A stretch of DNA of 64,000 bases from Saccharomycopsis crataegensis (taxonomy: Eukaryota; Ascomycota; Saccharomycetes; Ascoideales; Saccharomycopsidaceae): positions 186,001-250,000 of the forward strand of contig NW_027043824.1 of assembly GCF_037102585.1 (NCBI RefSeq), written 5' to 3'. Made by a program: the position numbers and the translations under genes. Under the pieces are notes generated by a model, which ran no database searches, was not told the origin of the DNA, and saw only the letters and a list, made by a program, of their open reading frames with translations. Position 1 is the first letter of the stretch. Every line of letters begins with the position of its first letter. Positions 12,140 to 22,594 of the stretch are shown here, in pieces.

Positions 12140-13903
12140 CTAATATCTTATCACATCCTTCAAGTTCCCAAAACTAAGAACATCTCCAATTTTCAGTACC
12201 CCGCAAATTAACATTGTGAGACGATCGATCCCACAACCCCAACCTCCAGTTGGTGGCATCCCATATTCTAACGCCTTGATAAAGTTGACATCAGGAATCA
12301 TCGCGATTTCTGTATCGGCGGACGCTTCTTTGAACTTCAATTGGTTTTGAAAATTCAATGATTGTTTGAACGGACTATTTTCTTCCTCGTAGGCGTTCAT
12401 GTATTCTCTTTCATTAATAAACATTTCAAATCGGTTAGCCACTTCGAATTTCCTGGTGCCGTATTCTTTAGTAAAACATTTTGAAAGCGGCGACAATGCT
12501 GCTGGGTGGTTGATTATCAATGATGGTTCAGCACAATGCGATTCCACAAACTCACTGGCAAGCGTATTCAAAAGACTCGGTACCGATATCACCAGAGGTA
12601 ATGGAAGATTAATCGTCTGGAAATATTGCTTAAGAGAATCAATATCGTTTAAGTCTTCCGGTAATGGAAATTTAGTCACCTTTTCGATTGCTGGAATAAA
12701 TTCCACAAGCTTGAAGTACCGCGATTTGATGATGGTTCCATCATTGTTGATGATTAGATCTTCCTGTTTTTGTTCTTGTTGTGAATTGAATTTGGCTAAG
12801 ATTTCATCAATGTTCTTCAATATTTCCTCGCCTTTGATATTCCCGGTATTATTAATGTATTCTCTCACATGGTTTAAGATCGCGACTAACATATCTTCTG
12901 TTAGTTCAATAAGTTGATTTAAATCGGTGTAACTCTGATAGAATTCACAAGTGGTGAACTCGGGATTATGACTGGAATCAATACCTTCGTTTCTGAATAC
13001 CCTACCGATTTCAAATACTTTATCAAATCCACCAACGATAAGTTTCTTCAAGAACAATTCTGGGGCAATTCGCAAAGTTAAGTCTTGACCTTTCATGTGT
13101 TCTGATTGGGTGACAAATGGATTAGCGTTGGCCCCATTAGCAGTATTTGCAATAATCGGGGTTTCTACCTCGATAAACTGGTGTTTATTAATGAGGAAAT
13201 CCCGCATAGAGTTGGTGACAAGACTCTTCACCACTAGCGGGGCAAGTCGTTGTGGTTGCATGATCATATTACAGACCTTATAATTAGGGTATCTGCTATC
13301 GAGATCGATGGTCGTCTTTTGAGCCACAGGAATTAGGGAATTGCTCAATAACTTGAGAGGAGAATGAGCTCTAATTGATAATTCTCCAGATTTGGTTCTG
13401 AAGGGGATCCCTTTTATGGAGACTCCGTCACCAATTTTGAGGAACTCGTGAGTTGAGACAAAGTCATCCCTCGAAAACTCTGGCAACTGGTCGGCAATAG
13501 TGGTGAGAGAATATACTACTTGAAGTTTTTGGAAATCTTGGATAATATCGAGAAACACTAACTTCTTGCCGGATTTTCTAATTCGAGTGATTCTCCCTTC
13601 CACTAGATGCAACTTCTCGGTTTCTGATTGTTCATTGGTCAAGTACTGGTAATTTGTTTTGAATTGTGGAATTCGTAAAAGCTGAGATTGGGTCAATTTC
13701 GGAGCAGCATCACGAATATTATCAATTAAAGGATAATGATTGTCATGATCTTTGGTGACGATCTCCACTCGCTGCTCGTAGGAAAAAGTATCCAGCTTAC
13801 TCAAATTTGATCCCCAACGAGCCAGGGACTTTAATAATAGTCCATTGTTTAGTGATGCAGTTGATCTTTTACCAGATACAGACGAAATGAAGGATCTCAA
13901 CAT
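12140..13903 (-). CDS. MSK1: Lysyl-tRNA synthetase, mitochondrial
   Basis: 587-aa class II lysyl-tRNA synthetase for mitochondrial translation. The N-terminus (MLRSFISSVSGKRSTASLNN) is basic and hydroxylated like a matrix presequence. An OB-fold anticodon-binding domain lies at about 95-200 (GRITRIRKSGKKLVFLDI). The catalytic domain has motif 1 (FIEVETPII), motif 2 (FEIGRVFRNEGIDSSHNPEFT) and motif 3 (GCGIDRLTMLICG). Length matches S. cerevisiae MSK1 (576 aa), and the C-terminal FGNLKDV extension is of the mitochondrial type. A CTG codon (codon 570) sits between motif 3 and the conserved DVLSFG. BNA3 converges on its 3' end across about 200 bp. Confidence 0.93.
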   Translation of the reverse strand: MLRSFISSVSGKRSTASLNNGLLLKSLARWGSNLSKLDTFSYEQRVEIVTKDHDNHYPLIDNIRDAAPKLTQSQLLRIPQFKTNYQYLTNEQSETEKLHLVEGRITRIRKSGKKLVFLDIIQDFQKLQVVYSLTTIADQLPEFSRDDFVSTHEFLKIGDGVSIKGIPFRTKSGELSIRAHSPLKLLSNSLIPVAQKTTIDLDSRYPNYKVCNMIMQPQRLAPLVVKSLVTNSMRDFLINKHQFIEVETPIIANTANGANANPFVTQSEHMKGQDLTLRIAPELFLKKLIVGGFDKVFEIGRVFRNEGIDSSHNPEFTTCEFYQSYTDLNQLIELTEDMLVAILNHVREYINNTGNIKGEEILKNIDEILAKFNSQQEQKQEDLIINNDGTIIKSRYFKLVEFIPAIEKVTKFPLPEDLNDIDSLKQYFQTINLPLPLVISVPSLLNTLASEFVESHCAEPSLIINHPAALSPLSKCFTKEYGTRKFEVANRFEMFINEREYMNAYEEENSPFKQSLNFQNQLKFKEASADTEIAMIPDVNFIKALEYGMPPTGGWGCGIDRLTMLICGVLKIGDVLSFGNLKDVIRY

Positions 13904-14818
13904 GGCGAGGCATGTAATGGTCGAAGGTAGATGAGATAGAGATTTTGAGATTTGTTTGAAATCGCTTTTTCTCTGATGACTTTTTTGGCGCTGCGTGTGC
14001 CAATGATTCTTGGAGCAATAGACAAAACGAATGTCCTAGATGACATTCATTATTAAAATAATGGTTTATAAAGCTTAGTTGTTGAGTATTTCCATAATAG
14101 AGCCGTTTATTAGAGCCTACAAAAGAGCTAGGAGGGGGGGGGGGTCCTTGTCCATTATCAATGCAGTGGGTTAGTGCTCCACACTCTGCGCTAGCCAAGT
14201 TGGATGGATAAACCATAAATTAATAGCCATCACTCAGATGATAAATAGCAAGAATAAATCAACATATTTTGTCTTCCTTCTTTAAATTATTCTGGTATAT
14301 TGTATCTCTCTACTAATGCTTACAAATATTCAAAATCATTTCCCTGTTCAGTATTCCATATTTATTACTTTGTATGTGAGCGCCAGGTATCCGATATAGC
14401 TAGGCTTCAGAAATCAAAGGTTCTATAATAAGTTAGTTTATGTTGCACAATAGTGAAAAACCCAATAGTAGTCAAATAAATCTCATTCACAAAGTTTTCA
14501 GTGGTATCTTAAATTCCTTTTCATTACAATTTCAAGACGATAACGCAGATTTGTACTCATCATTTGGTGAATATTAATTGATTAATAACTTGACATGTTC
14601 TTCGAGATGACACTTACCCTAATAATAAACAATGGATTGGGATCCTGTCCCAGTCCTGACTGATGTTAGAAAGAAAGCAGTGTGAAAAATTTGATAAAAT
14701 GGCGGCGATTTCCCTCTTTTTATACTGTGCCACCCTCCAGCGGGGCTCACCACCTCTCACAAACGCGACGCGTCAAATTATATCATTATTATTATCACCA
14801 TAAATTATAATATTTTAA
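13904..14818. promoter_or_regulatory. Divergent promoter region MSK1 / RNH201
   Basis: 915 bp, mostly AT-rich. It contains an 11-G homopolymer at 14134-14144 and a GC-richer stretch shortly before RNH201 (about 14695-14770, GGCGGCG and GCGACGCG). I looked for a tRNA around 14150-14215 on the minus strand and did not find a valid cloverleaf. No gene seen. Confidence 0.5.
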
Positions 14819-15964
14819 ATGATGATTAACTCTACACTTTCACGAAACAATAACGATAATAAAATGACTTCCGACTCCAGTGCTCCTCCAACGAAAAGGA
14901 AAAAGACCTCCAACAATGAGTACCCACCTCATCTTATTGAATATGTCCCACCTACCGTGAACGACGCCTTGAGAGCCACCACCATCACCAATGCTGGTTC
15001 TACCGCCCACCAGTTGTCGGTCCATGATTCCTACACTTATATCTCCTCGATACCCCAGGAAATCCAAAACCATCCAGAAGACGAAATAATCCTTGGAATC
15101 GATGAAGCAGGTCGTGGACCGGTGTTGGGGTCGATGGTGTATGCCATTGCTTATGCCCGGAAGCCGGCACTCCATTTACTCAGTGATACTGATTTTGACG
15201 ATTCTAAGAAATTGACAGATCTCAAACGATTCGAGCTATTGTATGCCATCACTGCTGATCCTGATGATCCTCATATTAGTGCTGCCGATCCTCAAAAACA
15301 ATTGCATGGGGAAATCGGATATGCCATGACCAATTTGACTGCCAGGGATATTTCTCTGGAGATGTTGAACTCCGAAACTTTCAATAATTTGAATAACCAG
15401 GCCCATGAGACGACGATTGCGTTAATCCAGAATATTCTCAAACTATTAGATGGGTTCAAAGTCACCGAGGTGTACATCGATACCGTGGGTCCTCCACAAA
15501 CGTATCAGGACAAATTATCGAAGATTTTTCCAACTTTGAACGTTACGGTATCAAAGAAAGCCGATTCTATATATCCCATTGTCAGTGCGGCCTCAGTGGT
15601 AGCAAAGGTCACCAGAGATGTGCTTTTAAAGAAGTACCAACAACTACAAAGGCTAAGCAACCCAGACAATACCGAAATGGGGTCAGGATACCCTAGTGAT
15701 CCCAAGACCGTTAGATATTTAAACGGGAAAATCCATGATATTTTTGGCTGGAACCAAGTGATTCGTTACAGTTGGCAAACTGCAAAGACATTGTTGACCG
15801 ATAAAACTACGGTCGTGGTTTGGGAAGACGATATTAAATTGAAGAAGATTGATTATGGGGATAATGTCAGCAGTTATTTCAAGAAGAAGGATTCGCTGGA
15901 GAATGATTTGGAAAACTTGGAGGTATCAAGTTTGTGGTATGGTAATAATGTGATATCAATATAA
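14819..15964 (+). CDS. RNH201: Ribonuclease H2 catalytic subunit
   Basis: 381-aa catalytic subunit of RNase H2, which cuts RNA in DNA:RNA hybrids and at single ribonucleotides in DNA. The active-site motif GIDEAGRGPVLG supplies Asp95-Glu96. DDSKKL, YIDTVGPP, KKADSIYPIVSAASVVAKVTRD and SGYPSDPKT carry the remaining acidic and substrate-contacting residues. SWQTAKTLL near the end is typical of the eukaryotic subunit. It is longer than S. cerevisiae Rnh201 (307 aa) because of an 80-residue N-terminal extension with a PTKRKK basic patch (possible nuclear signal). Translation may start at Met1, Met2 or Met16. Codon 180 is a CTG where homologues have a small or polar residue (DIS-x-xML). Confidence 0.93.
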   Translation: MMINSTLSRNNNDNKMTSDSSAPPTKRKKTSNNEYPPHLIEYVPPTVNDALRATTITNAGSTAHQLSVHDSYTYISSIPQEIQNHPEDEIILGIDEAGRGPVLGSMVYAIAYARKPALHLLSDTDFDDSKKLTDLKRFELLYAITADPDDPHISAADPQKQLHGEIGYAMTNLTARDISLEMLNSETFNNLNNQAHETTIALIQNILKLLDGFKVTEVYIDTVGPPQTYQDKLSKIFPTLNVTVSKKADSIYPIVSAASVVAKVTRDVLLKKYQQLQRLSNPDNTEMGSGYPSDPKTVRYLNGKIHDIFGWNQVIRYSWQTAKTLLTDKTTVVVWEDDIKLKKIDYGDNVSSYFKKKDSLENDLENLEVSSLWYGNNVISI

Positions 15965-16195
15965 TTTTATCAATCTACACATGTTTAGAAGAATAAAAAG
16001 AAAAAAAACCTGATGTTGTAAACGAAATGAAAATCAATTAAAAAACCATTTATCAAAAAAAGAAAAGAAGAAGAAAAAAAACATGAAAAACTATACTTAA
16101 ACTAGAAGCTAGTCCTAAAATATAATCAAATTTTTAAGGTATCAAAGAATTGAAATAAAAAATGGAATGAAATTGTGCAATAATTAAAAAGACCA

Positions 16196-17431
16196 TTAGT
16201 GTCTGAAGGATAACTCCTTTTGAGTTTCCCTGATAGTATCATCTAAAGAACAAACATTCAAGCTCAGCAATGGCTGTTGGTTCACTGTCTTATAAGAAAA
16301 CGCTGATTCTAACACGGTTTCGAATTCTTCAAACTCATCGTGAGCATTGAACTCCAATTCGTCATCTTCTAATGGCGAAGAAACGGCACTGCTTGGTTCG
16401 TAAGCTTTGCTAAGAGCCACGGGAGACGCAGTTGGTGTCATTGTCATCTTTGGAGAGACGTCGAATTCTTTTTCTTCGGAATAAGAAAACGCAAGAGTAT
16501 TGTCAAGATTGGACATTTTGCGGGTCATCAACGATTTGAACTTGAGTTCTTCGAGCATCGAAATATTGGAAGTATTGGAATTTTTATACAATGGCGATGA
16601 AGAAGTCTTAACCGAGGCAGTAGATCTTTTCCCCACCACCGATGGCGGTGCAGCAAGCCCAGCACAAGAGATATTAGCGGTGGAGGAGTTTTTACACAAG
16701 ATCTTGGAAATCGAGGCGTTTCTAGGGGATAAATCAAGATCGATGGAAAACAAATTATTCGATTCAATTGGTTGCCCAGCTTCTTTTGATTCCGATTCCA
16801 AATAATCATTATAAGAGCAAAAAGACACCACCGAATTCTTGCGATCACGAACCAAATCTTCGACGGAAACGTTGGTACGTTTACTGGAAACCGAGTGTAT
16901 CCTGTGAGGCGACGAGGTAAAATTTCTTCTAGGAGAGTTGGTAAACATTGAATTGGCTCTGGTTATTGGGTTTTTAGCAAAACAGTTGGCGAGCAAATCC
17001 GCAGTTCTGGTATTGGAAGAAGAAATGACATCAATATTCTTAAACCCTGATTTGTCACAGCTTAAGGCTTCGACACTGGCATTCAACGCTGGAGCAACAA
17101 GGTCATCTTGTTTATGATGCATTGGGATAGAATTGAGAGAAGCATTACTCATAGTATAGATACTACTGCTAGGACTTTCGACATCACGTTCAAAGATGGA
17201 AGTTGCAACACTGGTGGTGGACTTGTTGTGGTGGTTCATTGTGAATGGAGAAGCACCAAACACTCGAGATGAGTTACGGGATACTGAGTTGTAGAAGCGA
17301 GGAGAGGTTCCAAAGTTGGTAGTGCGAGGTTTTGTAAGGGGGGATGGTTCATCGAATGCGGATTCAAGAGAATAAAATGATTCGTTCGAAGATAAGCTGT
17401 CAGAATGACAATAGTGAATGAGGGCAGACAT
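16196..17431 (-). CDS. Unrecognised Ser/Asn-rich protein
   Basis: 411-aa protein that I do not recognise. Almost all of it is low complexity and likely disordered, with many SP and TP sites (PSPL, TSPRF, NSPRR, SSPHR, LSPR, VSPK) suggesting phosphoregulation by proline-directed kinases. Distinct patches are VSFCSYNDYLESE near the middle, an acidic segment DDELEFNAHDEFEEFE and a C-terminal CSLDDTIRETQKEL helix. No signal peptide or membrane segment. The ATG at 17431 is followed by normal coding sequence. Real coding is supported by length and lack of stops between two known genes; function unknown. Confidence 0.7.
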   Translation of the reverse strand: MSALIHYCHSDSLSSNESFYSLESAFDEPSPLTKPRTTNFGTSPRFYNSVSRNSSRVFGASPFTMNHHNKSTTSVATSIFERDVESPSSSIYTMSNASLNSIPMHHKQDDLVAPALNASVEALSCDKSGFKNIDVISSSNTRTADLLANCFAKNPITRANSMFTNSPRRNFTSSPHRIHSVSSKRTNVSVEDLVRDRKNSVVSFCSYNDYLESESKEAGQPIESNNLFSIDLDLSPRNASISKILCKNSSTANISCAGLAAPPSVVGKRSTASVKTSSSPLYKNSNTSNISMLEELKFKSLMTRKMSNLDNTLAFSYSEEKEFDVSPKMTMTPTASPVALSKAYEPSSAVSSPLEDDELEFNAHDEFEEFETVLESAFSYKTVNQQPLLSLNVCSLDDTIRETQKELSFRH

Positions 17432-17642
17432 ATTTTTTTTCGGACTGGGTAATTATTATTATTATTATTATATTATCGAGGGAGAAACAGAATTAAACAT
17501 TAAGTTTTTTTCTAATTCTTTCAAAACATAATATATATATAATAATCTTTGTCATCCATTGAAGGCGTTATATATATATATATCTGTTTAGCCTTAAGAT
17601 GATGTCCCAGCGATCAGTTATGCGCCAGAAAATTATGAAACA

Positions 17643-17687
17643 GTCAAGGCGGCCCCCCGTGCTACGGTAGCAGTGATGCTGCTTGAC
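17643..17687. repeat. GC-rich nested inverted repeat
   Basis: GTCAAG (17643-17648) pairs with CTTGAC (17682-17687). Inside lies the hairpin-forming GCTACGGTAGC (17661-17671). It stands out from AT-rich surroundings, about 210 bp upstream of the 411-aa gene. Function unknown. Confidence 0.5.
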
Positions 17688-17777
17688 AGGCTTTTTCCAC
17701 AAAAATGGATGAGGCAATGATGAAAAGGGGAGAGGTAGTAATAACTAAGGAATTGATAATTATTAAATGAATTATGG

Positions 17778-17812
<35 letters not shown>

Positions 17813-18328
17813 TTATTCATTTATTTATTTATTTATTTATTCATTGGGAGGTCATTCAAAAGAGATATGGGAGAGGGAATACATAATAGCTACAAAGATC
17901 GTGTGCATAGATGATTTTATCAATTATCATGTTCTTTTGCTCACTGAAAATAGAGATCCTCGGGTATATCTAACACAAGCAATAAGTTTGTATATCAAGC
18001 CTTGTATTTCCCCTACATTTCTACCCATTTATGGCTGTTTGGTGTTATCATCGGCGCTATCATCGCGGCTGCCAATGGTGGATCCACAGCAGAGTAACGT
18101 CCCGGCACATTCCTGGCTCGAGGATCCAAAAATATAATTTTCCACACTGAAATCGCTCAACAAAAAGACCAGAGAAGGAAGAAAGAAAGAAAGAAAGAAA
18201 GCAAAGAAATGCAATCCATCAAAAGTTCCACCAAAGGGCATAGAGCCATATAATTTCATATAATCGCCATATATATTTGTGTGTAAGAGATTAAAAGACC
18301 CAAAAAGGTGTTTGATGCTACTGTGTTT

Positions 18329-18425
18329 GTTAGGGCTGTGTTCAAATAAGTATCATGCACTGCTCATGTGCTTGTTTAACGAGCCCTACAAATCTTCATG
18401 ACATGTGGTGTCACACTCTCACGTG
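18329..18425 (+). promoter_or_regulatory. RPL16 promoter: Tbf1-like sites and CACGTG
   Basis: TTAGGGCT (TTAGGG at 18330-18335) and an inverted AGCCCTA (18382-18388) match the Tbf1 core. CACGTG, a Cbf1-type E-box, follows at 18420-18425, about 210 bp before the RPL16 ATG. Tbf1 and Cbf1 together drive ribosomal-protein genes in Candida albicans. Their role here is inferred from sequence only. Confidence 0.6.
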
Positions 18426-18633
18426 TATATCACACAGTATACCATATTCGCAGGCGCACCGACGCTGGGTGCGCGATGGGGGAATTTTTCGCCTTTCTGG
18501 TTACGAAGCACGCGGTCGCTTGACCGACCTTGGGAAAATCAATCTTTCTTACACTTTGAAAAATTTTAGTAGAATTCACTCTATTGATTTCTTAATACTG
18601 GAGAGTCTATATTACAGAAGTATCAACATAAAC

Positions 18634-19733
18634 ATGAGTACTTTCGAACCAGTTGTTGTCATTGACGGTATGTAAAAGACTTGAGAATAATAATTCAGAT
18701 ACACACAATAAGCAGTGGAAATTTGGTAAACCCGTTGGATAGTGTTTGTTTTTGGGATGTTTTGACTATTGAAAAATTTTTATTATGAATGGATGAATAT
18801 TATTGGGAAGATATAATCATATTTCAGTTAAATACAAACCCAATTATGTATTCATTTAAGAAGTATTTAATAATGAGAAGAAGATGTTGGAAAAATGTGG
18901 TACATTGAACATCATAAATATTCACTTTAAATGAAGATTACAGCACAACAGGCATATGTTAGAGCTATTCAACAACAAAGAATCACATTAGTGAAAAGTT
19001 CTCATTTCAAAAAGATCAAGTTTTACTCTTGTGGCTGGTTATTTTTTACGGCAAGCATTAGAAAAAAAAAATTTCAAGACATCTATCCACTACGATTACC
19101 ATTTTCACAACGGCTGTGTCAACACTTTGGGATTATGACTAGTTAATACTAACTATTTTCACAGGTAAGGGTCACCTTTTGGGTCGTCTCGCCTCCACTG
19201 TTGCCAAGCAATTGTTGGATGGTCAAAAGATTGTTGTTGTCAGAGCTGAATCTCTCAACATTTCTGGTGAATTCTTCAGAAACAAGTTGAAGTACTACGA
19301 CTACTTGAGAAAGGGTACCAGATTCAACAAGACTCGTGGTCCATTCCACTTCCGTGCCCCATCTAGAATCTTCTTCAAGGCTGTCAAGGGTATGGTCCAA
19401 CACAAGACTGCCAGAGGTAAGGCTGCTTTGGAAAGATTGAAGGTCTTCGAAGGTGTCCCACCACCATACGACAAGAAGAAGAGAGTTGTTGTCCCACAAG
19501 CTCTCAGAGTCTTGAGATTGAAGCCAGGTAGAAAATACACCACCATTGGTAAGTTGTCTTCCGAAGTTGGCTGGAAATACGAAGACGTTGTCGCCAAGTT
19601 GGAAGAAAAGAGAAAGGTTAAGTCTGCTGAATATTACGCCAAGAAGAAGGCTTTGATCAAGAAGCAATCCGCTGCCGTCGCTGCCGTTGCCGAAACCAAG
19701 GTTGGTAAAGAATTGGCTGCTCTCGGTTACTAA
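18634..19733 (+). CDS. RPL16: 60S ribosomal protein uL13 (Rpl16), spliced
   Basis: Two exons, 18634-18667 and 19165-19733, encode 200 aa. The join restores the family start [20 protein letters not shown], splitting the Gly codon (phase 1). The rest is nearly identical in pattern to S. cerevisiae Rpl16: [78 protein letters not shown]. It is a structural protein of the large subunit near the exit side of the ribosome. Codon bias is extreme (AAG, TTG, GTC, AGA), as expected for high expression. The first exon is tiny (34 nt), typical of yeast ribosomal-protein genes. Confidence 0.98.
18668..19164 (+). other. Spliceosomal intron of RPL16
   Basis: 497 nt with GTATGT (18668-18673), TACTAAC (19147-19153) and 3' CAG (19162-19164). 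The branch A is 12 nt from the intron end. I saw no box C/D or H/ACA snoRNA inside. Confidence 0.97.
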
Positions 19734-21261
19734 GCTTATCTTGAATCTGTATTGCTAATTTAAGTTTTTTAATCTACAATCATAATGTCTTATCTATACA
19801 AGATAGAGGGAAGTTTTACTTTCCATTTGTAAGAATAAACTAAGAATCACTTCGAGATTTTTCGTTGTATCCAAGCTTCAACTGTTGAGTATTGATGCTC
19901 ATTGGAGCAATACAGAAGTATTTCAAGTTTCAGAAATTAAGCAGCCTTACTTTTCAGCTTGTAATAGGATCAATTTAAATTTGTATCAAAACGGAGGTGA
20001 TTTTTTCTTTTTTTTTTTTTTCTCCAGGAAATACCCTATAGGTGAAAAGCCCAAGAACTATTGGCGATACTAGCACATATCATACAGAAAAAATTAATCA
20101 CACCAAACAGATAAAAACACAGTATAACTCATTTTAGTCAATCACTTTTTCTAATTTATTAGTGATTTTTTATAATGGATATGGGGAAAAGAAAAATGTC
20201 TCCATTTGAAAATATGGTTGTAGCTCAAGATTTGTTAATTATTCTCTAGACTCACTCTTACTCTACACAGTAAATCGAACAGATGAAATCAGAAGCTAGA
20301 GGATGGAATACATCAAGTGTTGCTAGGCCTCTGTTTCCTTTGTAAAAAAAAAAAAACTAGAGATATTTCATTGGGCAAGGGTCGTAGCGCATGTAGCTTT
20401 TTCAAGGTCATCGAGTCTTTAATACCAAAGATTGCCTGTAGTCTGAAATATAGGAAATATTTGTTTTATTGGAGTTATATCATTGAGCTATGTTCAGTAA
20501 TAAAGAGAGAGGAAAACTGATCTTAAAGTGAGTAACTCAGACAATATTGTGTCACAAAGATCCTTCTTGCATGATTCTCAACATGCCATATCGTCCATCT
20601 TCACCAAAAAAAAAAAATAGTTTTATCGATGAAATCAAAAGGTTATGAGTTTGTTATACGGGATGGTGCTTTGATGAACTTTGCAGATTCTTAATGCCAC
20701 AAACACAAAATGCCACAGGATCTCTATGGAAAAGATAATTAGCAGCAAACTATAACAATAAACTAATGAATGATAAAAGCGAACATACAATGTAAAGCAA
20801 CTATAGAATATCTAGTTGACCAGGTTCTCATTAAAGTGAAAAAACAAAAACAAAACAAAAATATCATTATTCTTTCAATTTTATCATTAAGTTAGTAAAT
20901 TTATGGCATTCGCTGCAGATAATTCCTCTCAGTGAAAGGTTTTGTATTTTGTTTTTCGCATCTTCGTTCTTTGGCTATGGTGTAAACATTTGTCCTAAGA
21001 TCCACCTCTAACTTGCTAATAAGATATTCCATAAGAGGAAGAAATTAAAAAAATAACTTACCTTAACTCCTAAAACAAAACAACCGTTCTAAAAAATCTT
21101 TGAAATTTCAGTATTAGTCGCGCCCTACCAAAAACCAGGTCAAAGGCTTTGAGGACACAAACTACAGACAAGAAATCCATTGACAGTGATTTTATATAAC
21201 GAAAGAAAAATAGTGAGAGTAACAAAGAAATTAAACATTAAAAAATCAATCGAATGAAAAA
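19734..21261. other. 1.5 kb gap between RPL16 and the 300-aa gene
   Basis: No protein gene is supported; frames here are short. On the minus strand there is a spliceosomal-looking pair: AG|GTAAGT (GT at 21061-21060) and TACTAAC (20891-20897), with a TATATAAA element further upstream (about 21196-21203). A spliced non-coding transcript is possible but unproven. The rest is AT-rich sequence with A/T tracts. Confidence 0.4.
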
Positions 21262-22164
21262 ATGTGCCAGAACCCAGAGTTTATGATATATTTTCCCTTA
21301 TCTCAAGGTTCAGAATACAAACATCAGTACCAAACCGAGCCCCAGCTCCATTACCAAGAAATTGACAGCCATAGTACTTTTTACATTCCTGAACAGCAGA
21401 ACTCCCAAAGACACGGAGATCTTGGTTCGGTTGTGAGTACCGGTGGTGGTGGATTAGAGACTAGCCGGGCTGCCACCAGAGGCACCACCGAAATTGGTGA
21501 CCAAAATATAAGCTATGAGGATTCGAGTTCCAATTTTTCCCAATCAACGCCAACTCCAGAAACTAGTGGTAACTTTGGAGAAACTTACACCCGATATAGG
21601 GTATATAAATTACTCGAGGATGATTGTGATGATCCAACAGAAATAAGTGATGCTAATGAATCACCGGATGAGGATTCTGAATTATCAGATAATGATAAAG
21701 AAGTGGCAGATACTATGGTCGAAAAAATTGAGGATAGAAACGTTGTTCTCAAAGGATTTGACAGACATTTCAAGGATAGTTCAAGCTTTCTAGATGGTTA
21801 TGTGTCGTTTCTCAGGAATATGATTAAAGAAATAGAGTTGGTTGATAGTACTGATGATGAAGATGATGAAGGAGAACAGCAGGATAGAGAAAGTTCAAGT
21901 ACAAAAGTGGGAGTTGGCAGATCATGTTCTACAGATGATGTCAAAAATACGGCCACAGTACAAGAAAATGATAATCCTATCACAAAAAATAATGAGATGG
22001 ACGCAAATACTAGTCCAAAAAAGAGAAAAATTTATGAATCAGATGGATCAGACTTAGGGGCTCCGATTACAGTCAAACATTCCCAAGGTGAAGGTCAGAA
22101 GAAGCGAAGGATTAAAAGAAAGAAACCAAGCACTAACAGCAAATCCCAAAGACATTCACTCTGA
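21262..22164 (+). CDS. Unrecognised acidic nuclear-type protein
   Basis: 300-aa protein that I do not recognise. The N-terminal 110 residues are polar and low complexity. A moderately ordered centre (about 108-190) includes YTRYRVYKLLEDD, then DRHFKDSSSFLDGYVSFLRNMIKEIELVD, which could be a short helical domain. Acidic runs (DDEDDEGE) flank it. The C-terminus ends in a strong basic cluster, KKRRIKRKK, likely a nuclear signal; SPKKRK is a second. The start could also be Met8 (21283). It converges with the bZIP gene downstream. Coding is likely from length and composition; function unknown. Confidence 0.65.
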   Translation: MCQNPEFMIYFPLSQGSEYKHQYQTEPQLHYQEIDSHSTFYIPEQQNSQRHGDLGSVVSTGGGGLETSRAATRGTTEIGDQNISYEDSSSNFSQSTPTPETSGNFGETYTRYRVYKLLEDDCDDPTEISDANESPDEDSELSDNDKEVADTMVEKIEDRNVVLKGFDRHFKDSSSFLDGYVSFLRNMIKEIELVDSTDDEDDEGEQQDRESSSTKVGVGRSCSTDDVKNTATVQENDNPITKNNEMDANTSPKKRKIYESDGSDLGAPITVKHSQGEGQKKRRIKRKKPSTNSKSQRHSL

Positions 22165-22594
22165 ATTTCATATATATTTCTTGATAGTAATTAAGTCAAA
22201 CCCTAATAAGATTACAAAATGCCGACTGTTTAAGTGGTTGTCTATTTTTTTAAAAAATTACAAAGCACCTGCCTAGGAAGGATTAGCATTGGCACTGATT
22301 TTTCTCTTGACTTTGTAGTCGGAGTTGGCTCAAATATAAGTTTTTTTTTTTTTCAATTGCCTTTTAAAAAACAGCGTATAAAACAACAATTTGTATTTAA
22401 ATCCTTTTATTCTACAAGATTTCAATGAATACTATTTGTGGTATGGAACAATTTATTTCAAAATCGATCGATTTTTAAATTCTCTCCTAAGTTATAGATC
22501 ACAATAATAATAAAAAAACAACAACTAATATACAATATAAACCAAAACAATACCCACCAATAAAAAACAATTCCTGACCATTAAACCCAAAATT
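22165..22594. other. Convergent intergenic region
   Basis: 430 bp of AT-rich sequence between the 3' ends of the 300-aa gene and the bZIP gene. It has T and A tracts consistent with polyadenylation signals in both directions. Nothing else is seen. Confidence 0.5.

Larger units (their letters stand above)
17432..18633. promoter_or_regulatory. Divergent intergenic region, 411-aa gene / RPL16
   Basis: 1.2 kb. Contains AT runs (17571-17583; 17779-17811), an ATTT run (17818-17842), an AAAG run (18178-18200), a GC-rich structured patch at 17643-17687, and the RPL16 promoter elements listed separately. No supported gene. Confidence 0.55.

Noticed and set aside
14150-14216. tRNA-like stretch on the minus strand (GGCTAGCGCAGAG...GAGCACTAACC)
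   Set aside because: The D-arm looks suggestive, but the anticodon stem does not pair and there is no B-box/T-arm (GGTTCRANNCC) before the poly-C run.
21055-21065. U1 snRNA 5'-end-like string ACTTACCTTAA on the plus strand
   Set aside because: The following sequence shows no U1 stem-loops or Sm site. The string is better read as a minus-strand AG|GTAAGT splice-site-like motif.
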